Shown here: in pieces, positions 8,982 through 18,574 of the stretch
Layout of the letters: every line of letters begins with the position of its first letter
Numbering within the stretch: the stretch's first letter is position 1
DNA from: an uncultured Sporosarcina sp.
GTDB taxonomy: Bacteria; Bacillota; Bacilli; Bacillales_A; Planococcaceae
Direction of reading: 5' to 3'
Assembly: GCA_947644645.1 (NCBI GenBank)
Contig: CANSAF010000001.1
Location: 62,001-126,000 of the forward strand
Length of the DNA: 64,000 bases
The notes under the pieces: generated by a model
Seen by the model: only the letters and a program-made list of their open reading frames with translations
The model's database searches: none
Told to the model about the DNA's origin: nothing
Position numbers and translations under genes: made by a program

Positions 8982-9035
8982 AGCCCACATTTAAAGAAAC
9001 GCGTAATGCAGTTTCTTTAAATGTGGGCTTTTTTT
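8982..9035 (+). terminator. Leader terminator of glpFK, target of GlpP antitermination
   Basis: A perfect 19-bp inverted repeat (8982-9000 with 9011-9029; outer bases AGCCCACATTT, inner AAGAAAC) encloses a 10-nt loop and is followed by seven T. It lies between the promoter and glpF, so most transcripts should stop here unless GlpP with glycerol-3-phosphate acts. This arrangement is known for glp operons in Bacillus. Confidence 0.92.
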
Positions 9036-9070
9036 GTATCAATTCTTGCATACAAAAAGGAGGAAGAGAT

Positions 9071-9877
9071 ATGACACCTTTTCTAGGAGAATTAATTGGA
9101 ACGATGGTTTTAATTATTTTTGGTGGCGGTGTTGTTGGTGGTGTACTCATGAAAAAGTCCAAAGCAGAAGATGCAGGCTGGATTGTGATTACAGTTGGTT
9201 GGGGTCTTGCCGTGACGATGGGTGTTTATGCAGTAGGAAATTATAGTGGAGCACATTTAAATCCGGCGGTGACATTGGGATTTGCAACAATTGGTGATTT
9301 CCCTTGGGCGGATGTTCCGATGTATCTTGTTGCGCAAATGATTGGTGCAATATTAGGTGCAGTAATTGTTTACTTTCAATACCTACCACATTGGGGCGAA
9401 ACCGAAGACCAAGGTGCAAAGTTATCTGTATTTGCAACAATTCCAGCGATTCGTCATCCACTTTCAAACGTGATTAGTGAGGTAGTTGGTACATTTGTAC
9501 TTGTGCTAGGATTACTTGCAATTGGTGCGAACGAATTTACAGAAGGATTGAATCCGCTAATTGTTGGTGCGTTAATTGTTGCGATTGGTTTATCATTAGG
9601 GGGCACAACAGGTTATGCGATTAACCCAGCGAGAGATTTAGGTCCACGTATTGCTCATTTCTTCTTGCCGATTCCAGGAAAAGGAACGTCGGATTGGAAG
9701 TACGCATGGGTTCCTGTAGTAGGTCCAATTCTTGGTGGTGTCTATGGCGCATTATTTTATCAAAAGTTTTTTGAAGGCGTTAACAATCCAGCGTTTTGGG
9801 TTGTGAGTATAGTCATTCTAGCTATTTTTGCTGCTGCACAAGTTTCTATTCGTAAGATAAATGCCATTCATAATTAA
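9071..9877 (+). CDS. glpF: Glycerol uptake facilitator GlpF
   Basis: A 268-residue member of the aquaporin family with six hydrophobic segments and two NPA boxes: HLNPAVTLG (about residue 68) and AINPARDLGPR (about residue 190). The Asp after the second NPA-Arg is the mark of glycerol channels as opposed to water channels. It lets glycerol diffuse in for GlpK to trap. I chose the ATG at 9071, which follows AAAGGAGGAAGAG. Confidence 0.95.
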   Translation: MTPFLGELIGTMVLIIFGGGVVGGVLMKKSKAEDAGWIVITVGWGLAVTMGVYAVGNYSGAHLNPAVTLGFATIGDFPWADVPMYLVAQMIGAILGAVIVYFQYLPHWGETEDQGAKLSVFATIPAIRHPLSNVISEVVGTFVLVLGLLAIGANEFTEGLNPLIVGALIVAIGLSLGGTTGYAINPARDLGPRIAHFFLPIPGKGTSDWKYAWVPVVGPILGGVYGALFYQKFFEGVNNPAFWVVSIVILAIFAAAQVSIRKINAIHN

Positions 9878-9880
9878 AAA

Positions 9881-9894
9881 TGAAAGCGTTTCAA
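9881..9894 (+). promoter_or_regulatory. cre-like site between glpF and glpK
   Basis: TGAAAGCGTTTCAA resembles the CcpA operator (about 12 of 14 consensus positions) just after glpF. Glycerol genes are subject to catabolite repression in Bacillus, so a downstream roadblock-type cre is plausible. Confidence 0.45.
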
Positions 9895-9976
9895 TTGCGG
9901 GAATGTAGGAAATGGTAAATCTATAAGGGCAAGTTGGAAGATTAGACGAATGTTAGTTTGATTTTGATCATAATAA

Positions 9977-11491
<1,515 letters not shown>

Positions 11492-11497
11492 AAAAGA

Positions 11498-11547
11498 AAG
11501 GGCTGTTTTCAAAAGTAAATATTAAACTTTTGAAACAGCTCTTATTT
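11498..11547 (+). terminator. Terminator of glpFK
   Basis: GGGCTGTTTTCAAAAGT pairs with ACTTTTGAAACAGCTC (one bulge) and is followed by TTATTTTAA. It belongs to the recurrent GGCTGTTC-type terminator family of this window. Confidence 0.8.
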
Positions 11548-11618
11548 TAATTTTGAAATGGATGGACATATCTTTTTCTCTTACTACGTATAGTAGAAGA
11601 AAAAGGCGGTGTCTAAAA

Positions 11619-12332
11619 GTGAAACGTTGGTTAATCATTGGTGTTTTGCTTGTCTGTTCTTTAGGTATTGTTATGTATGGTGTACAGGCATCGGATCGTA
11701 CTTTTTTTATGCCTGAAGAATTTGCAGGGATTAAAATTGTAATTGATCCGGGGCATGGTGGACCAGACGGCGGGGCATCTTCGGGAGAAGTGGTTGAACG
11801 CGATATCACATTAAATATATCGCATGCGCTTGTGAAACGTTTGGAGAAAAAAGGTGCGACTGTTATTATGACTCGAAAAAAAGAAGGAGATGCACTTGCT
11901 GAACATGCACCTGACGAACAGTTTGGCTCATTAAGACAAAGAAAGTTAGCGGATTTACAATTGCGTGAGAAAATCGCAGTGGAGGAAAATCCAGATGTTT
12001 TTATTAGTGTGCATGTGAATGCAATTCCTGATGAAAAATGGCGCGGTGCTCAAGTGTTTTATCATAAAGGTGGGCATCCAGGTGGTGAATTTTTAGCGAA
12101 GGCAATTCAATCATCTTTCCAGAGTAATTTAAAAAATACGGATCGTGAAGCATTGGCAATTAGCGGCGTCTATTTATTAAAAAAATCGCCTGTACCTTCT
12201 GTGCTTGTAGAGACGGGGTTTATTTCAAATGAAGAAGAAAAGCAATTGTTAATTGATCCGAAGTATCAGGAGAAAATTGCTGACGCAATATTGGAAGGAA
12301 TCCAAGAATTTTTAAATGCGGAAGAAATGTGA
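11619..12332 (+). CDS. cwlD: Spore-cortex N-acetylmuramoyl-L-alanine amidase CwlD
   Basis: It removes peptide side chains from cortex peptidoglycan so that muramic-delta-lactam can form. The protein has 237 residues, the same as B. subtilis CwlD. An N-terminal signal-anchor (about residues 4-22) precedes an amidase_3 domain with zinc/catalytic residues in IDPGHGGPDGG, VVERDITLN, SVHVNA and VETGFISN. The GTG start at 11619 gives the family length; an upstream in-frame ATG (11553) would add 22 residues inside the preceding terminator zone. salA follows after 79 bp. Confidence 0.95.
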   Translation: MKRWLIIGVLLVCSLGIVMYGVQASDRTFFMPEEFAGIKIVIDPGHGGPDGGASSGEVVERDITLNISHALVKRLEKKGATVIMTRKKEGDALAEHAPDEQFGSLRQRKLADLQLREKIAVEENPDVFISVHVNAIPDEKWRGAQVFYHKGGHPGGEFLAKAIQSSFQSNLKNTDREALAISGVYLLKKSPVPSVLVETGFISNEEEKQLLIDPKYQEKIADAILEGIQEFLNAEEM

Positions 12333-12411
12333 AGCTTGTTCCATCGTTTGCGTACACCCTTTGTGCTATACTAAAATGAGATATGAATATAATATTCAAG
12401 GGGTGTCAAAG

Positions 12412-13467
12412 TTGATAGACGAGCAAAAAGTACACGAACTAGTAGGTCAGTTGAAAGATCCGTTTTTACATAAAAAACTTGCAGAAACGGAAGGCATTAC
12501 CCAAGTATCAATTAATGTTGAGAAAAAGCATGTGAGTGTGAAATTAGCAATCGCAAAAGTAAACACTGCGGAGCAACTACCATTCCAAATGAAAGTCGTC
12601 GATACATTGAAGGCAGCAGGAGCGGAATCTGTTGGTATTCGTTTTGAAGAACTTTCACAAGACGTATTAAATAAATTTAGAGGTACAGCAACAGAGTCAG
12701 AAGCACAAGATATTTTATCACCATTAAGTGATGTTGAATTTATTTCGATTGCATCAGGCAAGGGTGGCGTTGGGAAATCAACCGTTTCTGTAAATCTTGC
12801 GGTAGCGCTTGCAAGACTTGGAAAAAAGGTTGGTTTAATCGACGCAGATATTTATGGATTTAGTGTTCCAGATATGATGGGCGTTACAGAAATGCCAAAA
12901 GTGAGTGGGGAACGTATCATTCCGGTTGAAAGACTCGGTGTTAAAGTCATTTCAATGGGCTTTTTCGTGGAAGACAATGCACCTGTTGTTTGGCGTGGTC
13001 CAATGTTAGGGAAAGCTTTAGATCAATTTTTCCGTGATGTTGACTGGGGAGATTTAGATTACTTATTACTTGACTTACCACCAGGAACTGGGGATGTTGC
13101 GCTTGATATTCACCAAATGCTTCCAACATCTAAAGAAATTATTGTGACAACACCGCATCCAACAGCCGCATTTGTTGCTGCGCGTGCGGGGGCGATGGCA
13201 CTTCAAACGGATCATGAACTATTAGGGGTTATTGAAAATATGTCATGGTTCGAGTCGAAAACAAGTGGTGAGCGTGAGTATGTGTTCGGTACAGGCGGTG
13301 GAAATCGTTTAGCGGAAGAGCTTCGGACAGACTTATTAGGACAAATTCCACTAGGGCAACCGGATTGGGATGAAGAAGACTTTGCACCTTCTGTTTATGC
13401 GGGTGATCATCCAATTGGAAAGATTTATACAGAAATTGCACAAGAAGTCATAAATAAGAAAAAATAA
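12412..13467 (+). CDS. salA: Mrp/ApbC-family P-loop ATPase SalA
   Basis: A 351-residue protein with an N-terminal DUF59/MIP18-like domain (about 1-85) and a Mrp/NBP35 P-loop domain with deviant Walker A SGKGGVGKST (about 115). B. subtilis SalA indirectly regulates scoC and extracellular proteases. The TTG start at 12412 follows AAGGGGTG and gives the family length. The protein contains no cysteine, so the CxxC used by Fe-S-carrying Mrp proteins is absent. A -10-like TATACT (12367-12372) lies upstream without a good -35. Confidence 0.88.
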   Translation: MIDEQKVHELVGQLKDPFLHKKLAETEGITQVSINVEKKHVSVKLAIAKVNTAEQLPFQMKVVDTLKAAGAESVGIRFEELSQDVLNKFRGTATESEAQDILSPLSDVEFISIASGKGGVGKSTVSVNLAVALARLGKKVGLIDADIYGFSVPDMMGVTEMPKVSGERIIPVERLGVKVISMGFFVEDNAPVVWRGPMLGKALDQFFRDVDWGDLDYLLLDLPPGTGDVALDIHQMLPTSKEIIVTTPHPTAAFVAARAGAMALQTDHELLGVIENMSWFESKTSGEREYVFGTGGGNRLAEELRTDLLGQIPLGQPDWDEEDFAPSVYAGDHPIGKIYTEIAQEVINKKK

Positions 13468-13472
13468 TAGAA

Positions 13473-13527
13473 GAAAGGCGTTCAGCATACCAAATAATAA
13501 AATGATATTCTGAACGCCTTCTTTTTA
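13473..13527. terminator. Bidirectional terminator between salA and gerD
   Basis: GAAAGGCGTTCAG pairs with CTGAACGCCTTC across a 24-nt loop, with TTTTTATTA on the + side. The two genes converge here. Confidence 0.8.
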
Positions 13528-14130
13528 TTAGCCAGATCCTTCGTCTTCTTTCTTTTTAGGCTTTTCTTCACTTTTTTTATCTTCTTTTTTATTGTCTTCA
13601 CTGGACTTTCCAGCTTCTTGAATTAATTTTTCCCATTTCATTTGCAAAAGCGGACTATTGATTGTTTCTTCAATTGCTTTTTCATATTGCTCTTTCATCG
13701 TTGAAGATTTCATGATTTCTTCTAATTGCTTTTGCATATCAGGTTGTTTAAAAAAAGATTCTAATTGCTTTTGGAAAGAAGCGTCGTCCATGAGACCTTT
13801 CATAACGTCTTCTTGCTGTTCTTTTAGGCTTTTTGCAATAGATTCAGTGAATTTTGGATCTTCGAATGCTGTTTTCCAAAAGTCATCTCCTTTTTCTGAT
13901 AATAAGGTTTCTTCAATTGATTTTTTAACTTCAGGTTGCTCTAAAACGAGTAGCTCTCTAAAGTCTTCTTCTGCTAATATTTTCCGTAATGTCTTTTTTC
14001 CTTCTTCTGTTTGAATTGCGTCTGCCATCATTTTTTTCATTTCATCAAAAGATGGATTTGCTTGTTGGGGAGCTGCACACGCCGAGAGAAGAAGGACGAT
14101 GATGAATCCTTGGATAAGTTTTATTTTCAC
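13528..14130 (-). CDS. gerD: Spore germination lipoprotein GerD
   Basis: A 200-residue lipoprotein with signal peptide and lipobox LLSAC (Cys at about residue 18). The middle is highly charged and helical, and the C-terminal 30 residues are almost all Lys, Glu and Ser. GerD clusters nutrient germinant receptors in the inner spore membrane. It starts with GTG. Position between salA and kbaA matches B. subtilis order, which makes the call firm despite low sequence complexity. Confidence 0.92.
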   Translation of the reverse strand: MKIKLIQGFIIVLLLSACAAPQQANPSFDEMKKMMADAIQTEEGKKTLRKILAEEDFRELLVLEQPEVKKSIEETLLSEKGDDFWKTAFEDPKFTESIAKSLKEQQEDVMKGLMDDASFQKQLESFFKQPDMQKQLEEIMKSSTMKEQYEKAIEETINSPLLQMKWEKLIQEAGKSSEDNKKEDKKSEEKPKKKEDEGSG

Positions 14131-14276
14131 GGGATTTTCTTCATTCCCTTCTACATGTTCTTTTCAATTATTGTTCACATATTTTCGGAAAATATGCATA
14201 AGACAACAATTGAAATAGATTTTTTGTGAAATCGTTGATACACTTAAGAGAATAATGAAAACGGAGGAACACTGTT

Positions 14277-14957
14277 TTGACGATACGAAATTGGTTTAAA
14301 TTTTTCTTTAATGCACTTTGGATTGGTGGCCTTGTCACTGCAATTGCGGGTTTAATTGTTCGTTGGGATTTCTTTAATGGATATATACAATCGGGAGAAA
14401 TCTGGCAGTTTCTTGGGGCACTTTTATGGATGGTCTTTTTAGGATTTACAATGAGTGTTGTAGCCCAGATGGGATTCTTTGCTTATTTAACAGTCCATCA
14501 GTTCGGCGTCAATATTTTTAAAACCTTAACACTTTGGAATTGGGTACAATTATTAATCATTATGGTTGTCCTGTTTGATTTAATTTTCTTCCGCTTCCGT
14601 CTTACAGCAGATGATACGGGAAGATCGTTGTTATATTTATTATTATTAGTAACACTCGTAGTCGTTTCAGGTATTACAGCATATTTAAAAGCACAGTGGA
14701 CGAAAAAGCATACACTGATTTCGGCTTTATTTTTCATGATTGTTGTCACAACACTTGAATGGCTTCCAGCATTGATGGTGAGATCGGGAAATATTGATGA
14801 GTGGGTAACAATTCTTTTATTCCCATTACTTGCCGTAAATGCTTATCAGCTATTAGCATTACCAAAATACAATACGATGTCTGATGCAGACAAAGCAAAA
14901 CTTGAAGAACGACGGGCTGCGAGAAGAAAAGAATCGAAAGCAAGCACATCGAAATAA
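14277..14957 (+). CDS. kbaA: KinB-signalling pathway activation protein KbaA
   Basis: A 226-residue membrane protein with about six hydrophobic segments and a charged tail (KAKLEERRAARRKESK). KbaA is needed for KinB-dependent entry into sporulation in B. subtilis, where the protein is somewhat shorter. It starts with TTG, 9 bases after GGAGG. The gene is divergent from gerD and convergent with the pdaB-like gene, as in the known gene order. Confidence 0.88.
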   Translation: MTIRNWFKFFFNALWIGGLVTAIAGLIVRWDFFNGYIQSGEIWQFLGALLWMVFLGFTMSVVAQMGFFAYLTVHQFGVNIFKTLTLWNWVQLLIIMVVLFDLIFFRFRLTADDTGRSLLYLLLLVTLVVVSGITAYLKAQWTKKHTLISALFFMIVVTTLEWLPALMVRSGNIDEWVTILLFPLLAVNAYQLLALPKYNTMSDADKAKLEERRAARRKESKASTSK

Positions 14958-14966
14958 TACGGATTG

Positions 14967-15022
14967 AAAACAAGGTTATTCAGTAAGCGCAGTTGCGCTT
15001 TACTGAATAACCTTGTTTTTGT
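14967..15022. terminator. Bidirectional terminator between kbaA and the pdaB-like gene
   Basis: A long inverted repeat pairs AACAAGGTTATTCAGTAAG with CTTTACTGAATAACCTTGTT, with GCGC at the loop base. A-rich and T-rich flanks on either side suit termination from both directions. Confidence 0.9.
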
Positions 15023-15038
15023 GATACATCTAGAAATG

Positions 15039-15701
15039 TTAGTTAGGAATCTTTTTCGTCTTCCCAATCGAGCCGAATAAAACATCTTCTATCGTTTTGA
15101 AATTCCGATTTTCCATTAAGGTTTGCAAGTCTTGAAAGTCAATTTTTTCTTCTTTGGAATAAGAAATTGAAATGATTTCTCCTTCTTTTATCGGAGGAAC
15201 TTCACCCCCGGTCCAAGTAAATGTAGATCCAAGCGCATTAATTTTTTCGTCCCATAAAGTTGCGTGTAATGATTCAGGGAAAAACTCGTCGGATGTCCTG
15301 AACCAAAGCGGTTTTTCTTTGAAAATCTTTTCATACGTTTTAAGTTGTTTTTTAATTAATTGTTCATCGGATTCATAATCTACACCTTCATGACCGAGTA
15401 GACCTACAGGCACTTTTTTTTGTTGAATTAGTTGAATGGTTTTCGGAAAGCGTTTTGCCCACTCCATGTCAACAAAAAGGAGAGGATAGGGTTTTTGGAG
15501 TTCATCAATCCATGTTTCAATTGGTTCATCACCAAAAGATATATTCATGGTTAAAGCAGAACCGCTAACACCTCGTACAATAGCGGTAGGTTTTTCTGTC
15601 ATATGAAAAACGGTAAGCAATGATTTTTTTTGAGTAATCGAAAAAACTAAAAAGAGTAAGGTGCTACTAATGATGAAAAAAAATAACCGCTTTCGAAACA
15701 A
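15039..15701 (-). CDS. Degenerate polysaccharide deacetylase family protein, PdaB-like
   Basis: A 220-residue protein with an N-terminal signal-anchor and a NodB-type fold. It occupies the exact position of pdaB (ybaN), which maintains spores late in sporulation. The key motifs have decayed. The segment LTMNISFGDE replaces the usual LTFD(D) motif, so the catalytic-base Asp is Asn. The HxxxH metal motif is reduced to GLLGHEGVDY, and FRTSDEF stands for FRPPYG. It is probably not an active deacetylase. The TTG start follows AAGGAGG. Confidence 0.8.
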   Translation of the reverse strand: MFRKRLFFFIISSTLLFLVFSITQKKSLLTVFHMTEKPTAIVRGVSGSALTMNISFGDEPIETWIDELQKPYPLLFVDMEWAKRFPKTIQLIQQKKVPVGLLGHEGVDYESDEQLIKKQLKTYEKIFKEKPLWFRTSDEFFPESLHATLWDEKINALGSTFTWTGGEVPPIKEGEIISISYSKEEKIDFQDLQTLMENRNFKTIEDVLFGSIGKTKKIPN

Positions 15702-15909
15702 TGATTATCCTCCTTATAAAAGTGAAATTTGGGAGAGTGATCGAATCTACGAAGCTTTAATCTGTTTACTGTTTAGCTGTCACGATTATTACGTGCTAGT
15801 AAATATAAAACCTCCACCATTTTATGAAAATGATTTGACAAATATACGTGTATCGTGTTATTATAAAAAAGTCGTTGTCCAAACGGTGAAAACTTTTTTT
15901 GGAAAAGGC

Positions 15910-15937
15910 TTGCAAAAATATTTTTGTTTGTTATAAT
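15910..15937 (+). promoter_or_regulatory. Promoter of the tRNA cluster
   Basis: TTGCAA at 15910-15915 and a perfect TATAAT at 15932-15937 are spaced 16 bp apart, 28 bp before the first tRNA. A second candidate (TTGACA 15835-15840, TATTAT 15859-15864) lies upstream. Confidence 0.75.
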
Positions 15938-15964
15938 AAATGTTGTCGAGAAGATAATTATTAT

Positions 15965-16039
15965 TCCGCAGTGGCTCAGTGGTAGAGCAATCGGCTGTTA
16001 ACCGATCGGTCGTAGGTTCGAATCCTACCTGCGGAGCCA
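15965..16039 (+). tRNA. tRNA-Asn (GTT)
   Basis: The acceptor arms TCCGCAG and CTGCGGA pair, the anticodon loop is CTGTTAA within stem ATCGG/CCGAT, and the T-loop is GTTCGAAT. The 3' CCA is encoded. Confidence 0.96.
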
Positions 16040-16042
16040 TAT

Positions 16043-16118
16043 GCTTCCATAGCTCAGTAGGTAGAGTGCTTCCATGGTAAGGAAGAGGTCACCGGTTCGA
16101 TTCCGGTTGGAAGCTCCA
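16043..16118 (+). tRNA. tRNA-Thr (GGT)
   Basis: The acceptor arms GCTTCCA and TGGAAGC pair, the anticodon loop is ATGGTAA within CTTCC/GGAAG, and the T-loop is GTTCGATT. The 3' CCA is encoded. It starts 3 bp after tRNA-Asn. Confidence 0.95.
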
Positions 16119-16242
16119 GAGCGCGTTGTTCGCCTATTTAATAAATGATGATTTTGTCAATTATTTTCTTGGAGCAATTAAGGAAGCCGTGTATGTGTAT
16201 TTCATACATGAAAAAATGAACAAACATGATTTTTACATATAG

Positions 16243-16327
16243 GGTGGGGTAGCGAAGTGGCTAAACGCGGCGGACTGTAAATCCGCTCCCTCAGGGTTCG
16301 GCGGTTCGAATCCGTCCCCCACCACCA
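16243..16327 (+). tRNA. tRNA-Tyr (GTA)
   Basis: A class II tRNA with a long variable arm. The acceptor arms GGTGGGG and CCCCACC pair, the anticodon loop is CTGTAAA within CGGA/TCCG, and CCA is encoded. The 124-bp gap from tRNA-Thr holds only AT-rich spacer with a small TGTATG/CATACA hairpin. Confidence 0.95.
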
Positions 16328-16402
16328 TTTTATGTAGATCGAATTTTCTAAAATTGAAAGATGCAATTAGAATAATAAATGTATATGACAATTTTAAATC
16401 AA

Positions 16403-16474
16403 GGCCCCTTGGTCAAGCGGTTAAGACACCGCCCTTTCACGGCGGTAACACGGGTTCGAATCCCGTAGGGGTCA
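16403..16474 (+). tRNA. tRNA-Glu (TTC)
   Basis: The acceptor arms GGCCCCT and AGGGGTC pair, and the anticodon loop is CTTTCAC within CCGCC/GGCGG. The DNA after the discriminator A reads TAT, so CCA is not encoded and must be added by the nucleotidyltransferase. Confidence 0.95.
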
Positions 16475-16501
16475 TATTTTTAAAAATAAAACTAAAAACG
16501 G

Positions 16502-16573
16502 TGGGGTATAGCCAAGCGGTAAGGCAACGGACTTTGACTCCGTCATTCGTTGGTTCGAATCCAGCTACCCCAG
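16502..16573 (+). tRNA. tRNA-Gln (TTG)
   Basis: The acceptor arms TGGGGTA and TACCCCA pair, and the anticodon loop is CTTTGAC within CGGA/TCCG. No CCA is encoded. Confidence 0.95.
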
Positions 16574-16579
16574 TATAAT

Positions 16580-16617
16580 AAACAATCTTAAGTAAACACT
16601 TAGGATTGTTTTTTATT
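16580..16617 (+). terminator. Terminator of the tRNA cluster
   Basis: AACAATCTTAAGT pairs with ACTTAGGATTGTT around the loop AAAC and is followed by TTTTTATTT. Confidence 0.88.
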
Positions 16618-16773
16618 TGTCTAGAATCAAAACTTTATTATGAAGACTTGATGATTTTTAAGTTAACAAAGTAGTGTAAATGTATGATGTGTTTTATACT
16701 TAATGAAGTACCAGAGAATTTTTGAAAACAATTTTACTTGCCAATCATTAGACAGATGGAAAAAGGTGATCCT

Positions 16774-18495
16774 ATGCAAGAAATAACGAAAAGTACAATG
16801 GAATTTTTCATCAAAGATCAAGAAGCATCTGTAGAAAAAAATTTACAGGATATATTGTTTGCTTTGAATCAATCAGCGATTGTAGCAATTACGGATCGTA
16901 CAGGGAAAATTACATTTGCGAATGATAAATTTATAGAAGTGTCTCAATATTCATTAGATGAACTGTTGGGGAAGCCACAAAATATTGTAAATTCCGCTTA
17001 TCACTCAAAGGAATTTTTTAAAAACTTATGGAAGACAATTGGAAATGGAGAAGTTTGGAGAGGAGACATTCGAAATCGGAAAAAAGACGGTTCGTTTTAT
17101 TGGGTAGATACAACGATTGTTCCTTTTTTGAATGAGAAAGGAATTCCTTATCAATACGTTTCAATTAGATATGAAATTACGAGCCGAAAAAGAGCGGAAG
17201 AAGTCATTCGTCATTTGGCTTATAATGATCAATTAACAGATTTACCAAATCGGCTTTATTTTCGCCGAAAATTGTCGGAGCTAGTGGCGCATGCGGAAAA
17301 AAATAAAAAAGAATTTTGTCTTGTGAAATTTAATATCGATCGACTTCGATACATCAATGACTCTTTAGGTTATGAAATGGGTGATTATGTTTTATCTGTG
17401 GTCGCTTTGCGTTTAAAAGAGATGCTGCCTGTAGATAATATTTTGGCGCGTTTAAGTGGTGATGAGTTTGCTTTCATATTGAAGGACTTCGGGAATGAAA
17501 TGAAAGTCTCAACGATGATTAAAGAAATCCAAGAGTATATTCAGCAGCCAATTGATATTAAAGGGCAGCAGTATGCTTTGTCGTCGAGTGTTGGCGTTGC
17601 TTATTACCCTAAGCATGCAAGGGAAGCTTCAGAGCTTTCAACTAAAGCAGAAAAAGCTTTACTTGAAATGAAAGAACGAGGGGGCGGCGGTTTCCAAGTG
17701 TATGAACCTGGATCCGCTAAGAAGTCTATTGAGAGAATGTTTTTAGAAAATGAGTTGAGAAAAAGTATTCGATTTGGACATTTTAGTCTTGATTACCAAC
17801 CGAAATTTTCAATCGCTACGGGGAAAATCACTGGCGTTGAAGCGTTAGTACGCTGGGATCATCCAGATCTTGGGCGTATTCCACCAAATCAATTTATAGA
17901 GATTGCCGAGGAAACGCGGATGATTAATGTTTTGGGGGAGTGGGTTTTAAGAGAGGCTTGCCGACAAGCGAGTGAATGGGAGCAAAAAGGTTTTCATTAT
18001 TCAATGGCTGTAAATGTTTCGGCGATTCAATTAGAGGATCCTGATTTTTTAGAAACGCTTGAGGGGATTTTACGAGAAGAAGGTAATCGACCAGATTTAT
18101 TGGAATTGGAGTTAACTGAAAGCTTCTTTGGCGACCAAGGAGAGTTACAGGAAGTTATTATCGATATACGAAAGCTAGGCGTGAAAATTGCGATCGATGA
18201 TTTTGGAACTGGATATAGTTCTTTTAGTTATATTAAAGAGTTGCCAGTCGATACATTGAAGATCGATCGTGCATTTATTCGAGATCTTGATGGTGGGAAA
18301 GAAAATAGTGCCATTGTCGAAGCGATTTTATCGGTTGCTAAAACAGTAGGATTGAATGTTGTTGCAGAGGGAATCGAAGAAGAAGAGCAATTACAAGTTT
18401 TAAAGGACTTAGGTTGTGAAAAAGGGCAAGGGTATTATTTTAGTAAACCAACCTTGGCTTCTGAATGCGAAAGTTTTATGACTGTAAATATTTGA
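16774..18495 (+). CDS. PAS-GGDEF-EAL domain protein (cyclic-di-GMP phosphodiesterase candidate)
   Basis: A 573-residue cytosolic signalling protein with no membrane segment. PAS lies at about 25-140 (ITDRTGKITFANDKFIEVS), GGDEF at about 150-310 and EAL at about 330-570. The GGDEF site reads LSGDEF, so the first Gly is Ser and cyclase activity is doubtful. The EAL site looks intact: EALVRW, the NVSAIQL region, ELELTES, DDFGTGYSS, LKIDRAFI and AEGIEEEEQ. Turnover of c-di-GMP under PAS control is the likely role. The ATG at 16774 is preceded by AAGGTGAT. It stands alone between the tRNAs and rocF. Confidence 0.9.
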   Translation: MQEITKSTMEFFIKDQEASVEKNLQDILFALNQSAIVAITDRTGKITFANDKFIEVSQYSLDELLGKPQNIVNSAYHSKEFFKNLWKTIGNGEVWRGDIRNRKKDGSFYWVDTTIVPFLNEKGIPYQYVSIRYEITSRKRAEEVIRHLAYNDQLTDLPNRLYFRRKLSELVAHAEKNKKEFCLVKFNIDRLRYINDSLGYEMGDYVLSVVALRLKEMLPVDNILARLSGDEFAFILKDFGNEMKVSTMIKEIQEYIQQPIDIKGQQYALSSSVGVAYYPKHAREASELSTKAEKALLEMKERGGGGFQVYEPGSAKKSIERMFLENELRKSIRFGHFSLDYQPKFSIATGKITGVEALVRWDHPDLGRIPPNQFIEIAEETRMINVLGEWVLREACRQASEWEQKGFHYSMAVNVSAIQLEDPDFLETLEGILREEGNRPDLLELELTESFFGDQGELQEVIIDIRKLGVKIAIDDFGTGYSSFSYIKELPVDTLKIDRAFIRDLDGGKENSAIVEAILSVAKTVGLNVVAEGIEEEEQLQVLKDLGCEKGQGYYFSKPTLASECESFMTVNI

Positions 18496-18574
18496 ATGAA
18501 TAAAAATTCAGTTTTATGTCCAGTTGAGCCAATAATATTTAAGTTTTATAATGAATATATTGGGGGGATTGGAG

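Noticed and set aside
12344-12372. A complete sigma-A promoter for salA
   Set aside because: TATACT is good, but no -35 with 16-18 bp spacing resembles TTGACA; cotranscription with cwlD is equally likely.
15661-15936. A 91-codon open frame before the tRNA cluster
   Set aside because: It overlaps the start of the pdaB-like gene and the tRNA promoter region, has no ribosome site and codes for a low-complexity product.
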